DNA of 64,000 bases from Collimonas humicola. GTDB taxonomy: Bacteria > Pseudomonadota > Gammaproteobacteria > Burkholderiales > Burkholderiaceae_D. The DNA lies in the NCBI RefSeq assembly GCF_018304945.1, contig NZ_JAGQEE010000001.1, positions 1,736,001 to 1,800,000 on the forward strand, in the 5' to 3' direction. The position numbers and the translations under genes were made by a program. Position 1 is the first letter of the stretch, and each line of letters starts with the position of its first letter. Positions 57,441-64,000 of the stretch are shown here, piece after piece. Under the pieces are notes generated by a model, which saw nothing but the letters and a program-made list of their open reading frames with translations, was not told the origin of the DNA and made no database searches.

Positions 57441-57447
57441 TGGCATT

Positions 57448-57523
57448 TGGAGCGGGAGAAGAGGCTCGAACTCTCGACCTCAACCTTGGCAAGGTTGCGC
57501 TCTACCAACTGAGCTACTCCCGC
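57448..57523 (-). tRNA. tRNA-Gly (GCC)
   Basis: 76 nt with encoded CCA. Acceptor GCGGGAG/CTCCCGC; D arm GCTCAGTTGGTAGAGC; anticodon stem CAACC/GGTTG with loop TTGCCAA; T arm with TTCGAGC. Identical to the copy at 57723. Confidence 0.97.
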
Positions 57524-57535
57524 GTAAGGAGTTTT

Positions 57536-57609
57536 TGGAGGCGGGGGTCGGGATCGAACCGGCGTAAACGGCTTTGCAGGCCGCTGCATAACCACTTTGC
57601 TACCCCGCC
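57536..57609 (-). tRNA. tRNA-Cys (GCA)
   Basis: 74 nt with encoded CCA. Acceptor GGCGGGG/CCCCGCC; anticodon loop CTGCAAA between CGGC/GCCG; T arm GGTTCGATCC. Between the two Gly genes, transcribed the same way. Confidence 0.97.
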
Positions 57610-57684
57610 AGGGGTGTTGCGCCAAAATACTAAATCAATATCGGTGTATCACCTTCTACAACCGATATCTCGTTCAAACTTAAT

Positions 57685-57717
57685 AAAAAAAGGAAGCTTT
57701 GCCAGCTTCCTTTTTTT
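57685..57717. terminator. bidirectional rho-independent terminator
   Basis: AAAAAAAGGAAGCT pairs with AGCTTCCTTTTTTT around TTGCC. On the minus strand it lies five bases after the upstream tRNA-Gly, so that tRNA may be transcribed separately from the Cys-Gly pair. Confidence 0.85.
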
Positions 57718-57722
57718 GAATC

Positions 57723-57798
57723 TGGAGCGGGAGAAGAGGCTCGAACTCTCGACCTCAACCTTGGCAAGGTTGCGCTCTACCAACTGAGCTACTCCCGC
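57723..57798 (-). tRNA. tRNA-Gly (GCC)
   Basis: Same 76-nt sequence as 57448-57523, including CCA. First of the three tRNAs after pgsA in transcription order. Confidence 0.97.
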
Positions 57799-57924
57799 AT
57801 TTTGTTTCTTTTTACTACGCCATTTCTGCATCAACTACAGAGACGACATTATAGTTGATCTACAGAGTTTGTCAACGAAATTTGAAATTTTTCACCAACT
57901 TTTTTCAAATCGCCGACTTTTACT

Positions 57925-58530
57925 TCACGGCTTGTTGTTTTCACTGCTTACCGCCGTACTCTCTTTGATTAATGGCCAGGCTTTACGCAAATAGTAAAAC
58001 ATCGACCAGACCGTGAGCACTGCTGCAATCAGTAAAAGCACCTGCCCCCAGAAACGGGTGTCGATGCCAAACAGACCGCCATAATACAGCAACATTGGGA
58101 TTGCCACCATCTGTGCGGTGGTTTTAATTTTACCGATGGAGCTGACCGCGACCGATTTCGAGGCGCCGATTTGCGCCATCCATTCGCGCAGCGCGCTGAT
58201 CGCAATCTCGCGGCCGATGATGACGAAAGCGATGATCGGATCGACCCGCTGCAGATGCACCAGCACCAGCAAGGCTCCGGCGACCATCAGCTTGTCGGCG
58301 ACCGGATCGAGGAAGGCGCCGAAAGCCGAAGTCTGGTTCCAGCGCCGCGCCAGGAAGCCGTCGAACCAGTCGGTCACTGCAGCGACGATAAAAATGATGG
58401 TCGAAGCCAGGCCCAATTGCAATATTGAAAAACCGTGGAAGCCAAGCTCAGGAAGATAGAAAACGCCGACCACCAGCGGGATCAATGCGACCCGCAGCCA
58501 GGTCAGTAAAATCGGAATATTAAATGGCAT
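57925..58530 (-). CDS. pgsA: CDP-diacylglycerol--glycerol-3-phosphate 3-phosphatidyltransferase
   Basis: A 201-residue CDP-alcohol phosphotransferase. The signature D57-G58-x2-A61-R62-x8-G71-x3-D75-x3-D79 is intact. Four to six membrane helices. It makes phosphatidylglycerol phosphate in the inner membrane. Its pairing with uvrC upstream is widespread. Confidence 0.95.
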   Translation of the reverse strand: MPFNIPILLTWLRVALIPLVVGVFYLPELGFHGFSILQLGLASTIIFIVAAVTDWFDGFLARRWNQTSAFGAFLDPVADKLMVAGALLVLVHLQRVDPIIAFVIIGREIAISALREWMAQIGASKSVAVSSIGKIKTTAQMVAIPMLLYYGGLFGIDTRFWGQVLLLIAAVLTVWSMFYYLRKAWPLIKESTAVSSENNKP

Positions 58531-58696
58531 AAATAGTTTGATTGATAAGGAAGCCGCTGCGCTAATTATCTAGGAGTATGAAGCTATTGGGAAATAAAAC
58601 CTGCAAAAGCAACAAGCAGCGCCTCAATTGCAACACATGTCCGATTGCCGCTTGATTTACCGGATGTGTCCAAGGTCAATATCAGCTTTCCCCGGC

Positions 58697-60565
58697 TCAA
58701 TGCAGCTGCCGATAGATTTCCTCGGCCAGCTGCCGCGAGATCCCTTCCACCGAAGCGATATCCTCGATGCTGGCGTCGGCCACGCCGCGCAGGCCGCCGA
58801 AGCGCGCCAGCAGCTTCTGGCGGCGTTTGGCGCCGATGCCTTCGATCTCTTCCAGGCGCGAGCTCTGGCGCGCCTTGGCGCGTTTGGCGCGCATGCCGGT
58901 GATGGCGAAACGGTGCGCCTCGTCGCGGATCTGTGCGATCAGCATCAGGGCGGCCGATTCCTTCCCCAGCTCGCGCGCGGCGCGGCCGTCGGCGAAGATC
59001 AGGGTTTCCAGGCCGACCTTGCGGCCCTCCCCCTTGGCAACGCCGACGATCAGGCTGATGTCCAGGCCCAGTTCGGCCAGCACCTGGCGCGCCATTTCCA
59101 CCTGGCCCTTGCCGCCGTCGATCAGCACGATATCCGGCATGACGCCGTCGCCGTTCGCCACTTTTTCATAGCGGCGCATCAGCACCTGGCGCATCGCCGC
59201 GTAATCGTCGCCGGGGGTGATGTCCTTGATGTTGTAGCGGCGGTATTCGCCGTTCTGCATCGCATGGTGATGGAACACCACGCAGGAGGCCTGGGTCGCT
59301 TCGCCCGAGGTGTGGCTGATGTCGAAACACTCTGCGCGCAAACTGTCGATATCTTCCACTTCCAGGCCCAGCACTTCGACCAGGGCGCGCGTCCTGGCTT
59401 GCTGCGAGCCCTGCTCCGACAACAGCCGCGCCAGCGAGATCTCGGCGCCCTTGTGCGCCATTTCCAGCCATTGGCGGCGCTGACCCTGCGGCTGGAACAG
59501 CAGGTTGATGCGGTGGCCGCATTGCTCCATCAGCGCCACCATCAGCGCCGGTTCGTCGAATTCGGTGTTGAGGATCAGGATGCCGGGAATGAACATGTCG
59601 ATGTAGTGCTGCGCCAGGAAGGCCTTCAGCACAGCTGCCTCGATCGACTCGCCGGAGGCTTCCTCCGGACTCGACAAGGCGCCGTCGACATGGCTGGGGA
59701 AATACGCGCGGTCGCCCAGGTGGCGGCCGCCGCGCACCATCGCCAGGTTGACGCAGGCGCGTCCGCCCTGGACGATGACGGCGATGATGTCGATATCGCT
59801 GTCGCCCACGGTTTCCATGCTTTGCTGGTGCAGCACGCGCGACAGCGAAGTGATCTGGTTGCGCACGCCGGCCGCCTGCTCGAATTTCAGCTCCGCCGCA
59901 TAGGCGTGCATCTTTTGCTCAAGCGCGGACAGCACTTCAGTCTGGCGGCCGCGCAGGAACTTGGCGGCATTGTCGACATCGGTCTGGTAGTCTTCATGGC
60001 TGACCAGCTTGACGCAGGGCGCGCTGCAGCGCTGGATCTGGTGCAGCAGGCAAGGCCGCGTACGGTTGGCGAACACGCTGTCCTCGCAAGTGCGCAGCAG
60101 GAAAACCTTCTGCAGGATCTGCATCGATTCCTTGACAGCCCAGGCATTTGGAAACGGACCGAAGTACTGGTTCTTCTTGTCGACCGCGCCGCGGTAGTAG
60201 GCCATGCGCGGATATTCCTGGTTGCTGATCTTGAGGTAGGGATAGGACTTGTCGTCGCGGAACAGGATGTTGTAGCGCGGCTGCAGCGACTTGATCAGGT
60301 TGCTTTCCAGGATCAGCGCCTCGGCTTCGCTGCGCGTCACCGTGGTCTCCAGGCGGGCGATGCGCTCCACCATCATGGCGGTGCGCGGGCTGGCCAGGTT
60401 CTTCTGGAAATAACTCGATACGCGCTTCTTCAAGTCGCGCGCCTTGCCGACATACAGGATATTGTCGGCGGCGTCGAAATAGCGGTAGACGCCGGGCAGG
60501 TTCGGCAGCTTGGCGACGGTTTCCAGCACCAGCGCGCGCGGATCGGGCAGTTCAGCTTCAGTCAT
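58697..60565 (-). CDS. uvrC: excinuclease ABC subunit C
   Basis: A 622-residue UvrC. GIY-YIG nuclease domain at 20-100 ([21 protein letters not shown]), UVR motif ([14 protein letters not shown]), the RNase H-like C-terminal nuclease ([28 protein letters not shown]) and tandem helix-hairpin-helix at the end ([20 protein letters not shown]). It makes both incisions in nucleotide excision repair. Start ATG at 60565. Confidence 0.97.
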   Translation of the reverse strand: MTEAELPDPRALVLETVAKLPNLPGVYRYFDAADNILYVGKARDLKKRVSSYFQKNLASPRTAMMVERIARLETTVTRSEAEALILESNLIKSLQPRYNILFRDDKSYPYLKISNQEYPRMAYYRGAVDKKNQYFGPFPNAWAVKESMQILQKVFLLRTCEDSVFANRTRPCLLHQIQRCSAPCVKLVSHEDYQTDVDNAAKFLRGRQTEVLSALEQKMHAYAAELKFEQAAGVRNQITSLSRVLHQQSMETVGDSDIDIIAVIVQGGRACVNLAMVRGGRHLGDRAYFPSHVDGALSSPEEASGESIEAAVLKAFLAQHYIDMFIPGILILNTEFDEPALMVALMEQCGHRINLLFQPQGQRRQWLEMAHKGAEISLARLLSEQGSQQARTRALVEVLGLEVEDIDSLRAECFDISHTSGEATQASCVVFHHHAMQNGEYRRYNIKDITPGDDYAAMRQVLMRRYEKVANGDGVMPDIVLIDGGKGQVEMARQVLAELGLDISLIVGVAKGEGRKVGLETLIFADGRAARELGKESAALMLIAQIRDEAHRFAITGMRAKRAKARQSSRLEEIEGIGAKRRQKLLARFGGLRGVADASIEDIASVEGISRQLAEEIYRQLH

Positions 60566-60579
60566 GGCTTTCTGCTCAT

Positions 60580-61638
60580 TCAGGCCAGCAATGATTGCGC
60601 CAGCGACCTGGCAGCCTGGTAGCGGGCGTCGGCCTGCAATGCCTCCCAGCCGAGCGCCGCGCCTTGCGGCAGCAGCGCCATCAGGCGCGCACGCGAGGCA
60701 GCGGCACGATCGTCGTCGGCAACGCCGCCGAGCCCGCCCAGCAACTGGTCGGCCTTGTCCGGCGAATTGCAGATCAGGACCACATCGCAGCCGGCTGCCA
60801 ATGCAGCCTTGGCGCCATCCAGCACGCCGCCGGCCGAACTGGCTGCCTGCATGCTGAGGTCGTCGCTGAAAATCACGCCGCCGAAACCGACATCCTGGCG
60901 CAGGATGTCCAGCCATTTTTTTGAAAAGCCGGCCGAGTGCCGGTCCACCTTGGAATAGATCACGTGCGCCGGCATCACCGCCGCCAGGCTCATGCCGAGC
61001 CAGTCGTAGGGCTTGACGTCCTCTTCCATGATCTGCTCCAGGCTGCGTTCGTCGATCGGCAGCGACAGATGCGAATCGCCTTCGACAAAACCATGGCCGG
61101 GGAAATGCTTGCCGCAATTCGCCATGCCGGCCAGCGCCAGGCCGTGGTTCAGGCTTTTCGCCAGCAGCGTCACCACGCGCGCATCGCGGTGGAAGGCGCG
61201 TTCGCCGATGACGGTGGAATCGCCGTAATCGAGATCCAGCACCGGCGTAAACGACAGGTCGACGCCGCAGGCGCGCAGCTCGCTGGCCAGCACGAAGCCG
61301 ACTGCGGTGGCGGCCTTGGTCGCCGCCAGCACATCACGGTCCCACAACTGCCCGAGCAGGCGCATCGCCGGCAGGCGGGTGAAGCCGTCAGTGCGGAAAC
61401 GCTGGACGCGGCCGCCTTCATGATCGACCGCAATCAGGATGCCAGGCCGTGCAGCATGGATCGCCGCAGTCAGCGCGCACAGCTGGGCGCGGTCCTGGTA
61501 ATTGCGGGTAAACAGGATCACGCCGCCGGTAAGCGGGTGCTGGATGCGGCGGATATCGTCCGCGCTCAGGCTGGCGCCAACGACGTCCAGCATGACCGGG
61601 CCCAGCGCCGTTTTTGCTACAGGATTGCCGCCACTCAT
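60580..61638 (-). CDS. nagZ: beta-N-acetylhexosaminidase
   Basis: A 352-residue GH3 enzyme. KHFPGHG (177-183) and the SDDLSM nucleophile motif (Asp259) are present, and [10 protein letters not shown] (72-81) binds substrate. It removes GlcNAc from anhydro-muropeptides in peptidoglycan recycling, in the cytosol. Its ATG overlaps the acpS stop by four bases; uvrC follows after 14. Confidence 0.96.
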   Translation of the reverse strand: MSGGNPVAKTALGPVMLDVVGASLSADDIRRIQHPLTGGVILFTRNYQDRAQLCALTAAIHAARPGILIAVDHEGGRVQRFRTDGFTRLPAMRLLGQLWDRDVLAATKAATAVGFVLASELRACGVDLSFTPVLDLDYGDSTVIGERAFHRDARVVTLLAKSLNHGLALAGMANCGKHFPGHGFVEGDSHLSLPIDERSLEQIMEEDVKPYDWLGMSLAAVMPAHVIYSKVDRHSAGFSKKWLDILRQDVGFGGVIFSDDLSMQAASSAGGVLDGAKAALAAGCDVVLICNSPDKADQLLGGLGGVADDDRAAASRARLMALLPQGAALGWEALQADARYQAARSLAQSLLA

Positions 61639-62042
61639 TTTTGCTCCACGCGATGTTGTTCCACAATGACAAAGGCGACCGCGTATTCGACCTCGTCGGT
61701 GATCGACACCTGCGCAGTCAAGCCCTTCTGTTGCATGTATTCTTCCAGCGCCGGATTGACCACCACGATCGGCTTGCCGCTGGGCGCATTCAAGGTTTGC
61801 ATGGCGCGCCAGGTCATCGGCATCTTCATGCCCAGCCCGAGTGCCTTGGAAAACGCTTCCTTGGCAGCGAAGCGGGTGGCCAGGAAACGAATCCCGCGCG
61901 CTTCCACCTTGGCTTTGCGCTGCAGGTACTTTTCCATCTCTTGCGGGCCGAGGATCTTTTGCGCGAAACGGTCGCCGTTACGCTGCAACGCCGCCGCGAT
62001 GCGCGGAATCTGGATGATGTCGGTGCCGATGCCGTAGATCAT
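61635..62042 (-). CDS. acpS: holo-[acyl-carrier-protein] synthase
   Basis: A 135-residue Acp[15 protein letters not shown] (Asp8 binds Mg) and [12 protein letters not shown] (Glu62) are the two family motifs. It transfers phosphopantetheine from CoA to acyl carrier protein. AGGAAAAAATCAGC precedes the ATG at 62042. Overlaps nagZ. Separated from pdxJ by a REP pair. Confidence 0.96.
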   Translation of the reverse strand: MIYGIGTDIIQIPRIAAALQRNGDRFAQKILGPQEMEKYLQRKAKVEARGIRFLATRFAAKEAFSKALGLGMKMPMTWRAMQTLNAPSGKPIVVVNPALEEYMQQKGLTAQVSITDEVEYAVAFVIVEQHRVEQK

Positions 62043-62119
62043 GCTGATTTTTTCCTGTTGAAATTTCATAAAACACGACAAAACTACAACCCGGTTTTTC
62101 GTCGCGCTTAACAAATGTA

Positions 62120-62319
62120 GCTAACTGGGGTCAGAGTGAACTTTCTGCATGCCTTTTGCAGAAACTTCACTCTGACCCCACTTAGCGGGCTACGGAGTGC
62201 GTGCCGTGTCGCGTAAAAAACCCGCACATCGCACTCTATTTTCTCCGAATCCGTCATGTGGGGTCAGAGTCGAGTTTCGCGAAAAAGCACCGCGAAAGTC
62301 GACTCTGACCCCAGATGAC
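62120..62319. repeat. composite of two REP-like hairpins between pdxJ and acpS
   Basis: Copies at 62120-62186 (inner stem TTTCTGCA/TGCAGAAA) and 62253-62319 (GTTTCGC/GCGAAA). The element is 200 bp, the same length as 2017-2216 and in the opposite orientation, with matching linker ends. It sits inside what would otherwise be a tight pdxJ-acpS operon. Confidence 0.87.
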
Positions 62320-62340
62320 TCTGTCAGCTTAGCACCATGT

Positions 62341-63114
62341 TCAATTCGGTTTTGCCGGATGCGCCAAACGCGCCTTCACCATCAACGCCTTCATTTCGCT
62401 GACCGCAGCCTGCCAGCCGACGAACACTGCATGCGCCACGATGGCATGGCCGATGTTCAGTTCGGCGATATCTGCAATCGCCGCGATGGCCTGCACATTG
62501 GTGTAATGCAGGCCGTGGCCGGCATTCACCTTGAGGCCGCGCCGCACGCCCTCTTGCACCGCGCGCTGCACCCGCTCCAGTTCGGCGCGCTGTTCCGCGT
62601 CATCATGCGCTTCGGCATAGCGGCCGGTGTGCAGTTCGATCACCGGCGCGCCGGCTTCGGCGGCGGCCTGGATCTGGTCGGCTTCGGGATCGATGAACAG
62701 GCTGACGCGTATGCCCTCGCCTTGCAGCTGGCGCACCGCAGCCTGCACCTGGGTGAAATATTTCACCACGTCGAGGCCGCCTTCGGTAGTCAGCTCATGA
62801 CGGCGTTCCGGCACCAGGCAGGAATCCTGCGGCTTGATCTTGCAAGAGAAATCGATCATTTCCTGTGTCACCGCGGCTTCCAGGTTCATGCGCGTGCGCA
62901 GTTGCGGACGAATCGCTTCAACGTCGGCGTCGCGGATATGGCGGCGGTCTTCACGCAGATGCAGGGTGATGGCGTCGGCGCCGGCCTCTTCCGCCAGCAG
63001 CGCCGCCCGCAAAGGATCTGGATAAGTAGTGCCGCGCGCATTGCGCAGCGTCGCCACGTGATCGATATTGATGCCAAGGTCGATGATCGACGATGTTGGA
63101 TTGAGATAGCTCAT
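62341..63114 (-). CDS. pdxJ: pyridoxine 5'-phosphate synthase
   Basis: A 257-residue TIM-barrel Pdx[21 protein letters not shown] near the start, [14 protein letters not shown] and [12 protein letters not shown] are diagnostic. It joins 1-deoxyxylulose 5-phosphate with 3-amino-2-oxopropyl phosphate in vitamin B6 synthesis. ATG at 63114 by family length. pdxJ-acpS order is common. Confidence 0.96.
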   Translation of the reverse strand: MSYLNPTSSIIDLGINIDHVATLRNARGTTYPDPLRAALLAEEAGADAITLHLREDRRHIRDADVEAIRPQLRTRMNLEAAVTQEMIDFSCKIKPQDSCLVPERRHELTTEGGLDVVKYFTQVQAAVRQLQGEGIRVSLFIDPEADQIQAAAEAGAPVIELHTGRYAEAHDDAEQRAELERVQRAVQEGVRRGLKVNAGHGLHYTNVQAIAAIADIAELNIGHAIVAHAVFVGWQAAVSEMKALMVKARLAHPAKPN

Positions 63115-63160
63115 CGGTTGCTCAGTGTATGGATGGAGTTTATCGAGTATCAAGACTGCA

Positions 63161-64000
63161 TTAATTCTGGCGCGCTGGCAATGCCGGCGTCTCTGGCGAG
63201 GCCATTGCATGCCGCTTCCAGTTCAACACAAAGAATGCCACGGCGCCGGCCACCAGTCCCCAGAATGCGGCGCCGACGCCAAACAGGGTAACACCCGAGG
63301 CGGTAACCAGAAAGGTGATCAGCGCCGCTTCGCGCTGGGCGTCGTTAGCCATCGCCATGGTCAGGCTGTTGGCAATGGTGCCGAACAGCGCTAGGCCGGC
63401 GATCGCCAGCACCAGTTCCTGCGGGAAAGCGGCGAACAAGGCGCCAACGGTGGCGCCGAACACGCCCACCAGCAAATAGAAGCCGCCGGCCGCCACTGCC
63501 GCCCAGTAGCGCTTGGCCGGATCTTCATGGGCTTCCTTGCCCATGCAGATAGCGGCGGTGATGGCGGCCAGGTTGAGCGAGAAGCAGCCGAACGGCGCCA
63601 GCACCAGCGTGGTCAGCCCGGTCCAGGTCATCAGCGGGGAAATCGGCGTGCGGTAGCCGGAAGCGCGGATCACGGCGACGCCGGGCGCATTTTGCGACGC
63701 CATGGTGACCACGAACAAGGGAATGCCGACGCCGATGATGGTCGACCAGGAAAAGCTCGGCATGGTGAATGCCGGCGCCGCCCAGGCGAAATGGAAATGT
63801 TCGAAATGCAGCAGGCCGCGGCCGGCCGCCAGGGCGACGCCGATCAGCAGCACGACGATGATGGCGTAGCGCGGCAGCCAGCGCTTGCACAGCAGGTAGG
63901 CCATGAACATGGCGAACACCATGATGAATTGCGGCTTCATGGCGACGAATACGTTCATGCCGAAATGGGCCAGGATGCCCGCCAGCATGGCGGCCGCGAT
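63161..64000 (-). CDS. benE: BenE family benzoate/H+ symporter, 5' end outside window
   Basis: At least 279 codons, open to the window edge, so the N-terminus is missing. About nine membrane helices are visible. [20 protein letters not shown] and [20 protein letters not shown] with [21 protein letters not shown] are BenE signatures. No ben or cat catabolic genes are nearby, so the true substrate may differ from benzoate. Confidence 0.88.
   Translation of the reverse strand: MAAAMLAGILAHFGMNVFVAMKPQFIMVFAMFMAYLLCKRWLPRYAIIVVLLIGVALAAGRGLLHFEHFHFAWAAPAFTMPSFSWSTIIGVGIPLFVVTMASQNAPGVAVIRASGYRTPISPLMTWTGLTTLVLAPFGCFSLNLAAITAAICMGKEAHEDPAKRYWAAVAAGGFYLLVGVFGATVGALFAAFPQELVLAIAGLALFGTIANSLTMAMANDAQREAALITFLVTASGVTLFGVGAAFWGLVAGAVAFFVLNWKRHAMASPETPALPARQN

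Noticed and set aside
58628-60622. 664-codon open frame antisense to uvrC
   Set aside because: The protein is low-complexity and Arg/Gln/His-rich, as expected for an antisense shadow; uvrC is certain.

Overview
The window looks like a GC-rich betaproteobacterial chromosome, most likely Burkholderiales/Oxalobacteraceae and perhaps Collimonas-like. This is inferred from gene content, gene order (pdxJ-acpS-nagZ-uvrC-pgsA-tRNA Gly/Cys/Gly), a monomeric NADP isocitrate dehydrogenase and the repeat types. No rRNA or species marker is present, so the genus is a guess.

Layout. 1-8.4 kb: amide/acid hydrolysis genes (DUF2848, amidase), a secreted DUF1223 protein, a pterin-recycling pair (carbinolamine dehydratase plus a FolM/PTR1-type reductase) and small redox and stress genes. 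8.5-21.5 kb: a sedolisin peptidase, three transporters, three HTH regulators, a muramoyl-amidase, dapA, a ParA-like protein lacking the P-loop and a ChaA-type antiporter. 21.6-34.1 kb: a complete urea uptake and urease operon, urtABCDE-ureDABCEFG-ureJ, preceded by a convincing NtrC site and a sigma54 promoter. Urea is imported by the ABC transporter, hydrolysed by UreABC, and the nickel centre is built by UreDEFG with nickel probably supplied by UreJ/HupE. A pirin follows. 35.2-45.4 kb: an AT-rich block of about fifteen small, mostly unrecognisable genes, all on the minus strand, separated by a family of related intergenic repeats. 45.4-54 kb: small secreted proteins, a cysteine-free glutaredoxin-like protein, a DUF1326-DUF2182-DMT operon, an Lrp/DMT divergent pair, a LysR and a second pirin. 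54.4-64 kb: icd, a tandem array of 134-bp repeats, three tRNAs, then the housekeeping run pgsA, uvrC, nagZ, acpS, pdxJ and a partial BenE transporter.

The most interesting non-coding signals are four. (1) Six REP-like hairpins have constant TGGGGTCAGAGT shoulders and different but always complementary inner stems; two pairs form the same 200-bp composite in opposite orientations, and others split urtA from urtB and pdxJ from acpS. (2) The minus-strand small-gene array carries shared spacers. (3) The four tandem 134-bp repeats after icd can fold, and their closing stem shows a compensatory base change between copies. (4) A minus-strand terminator lies in the leader of a DMT transporter gene, with a related orphan terminator 1.5 kb away.
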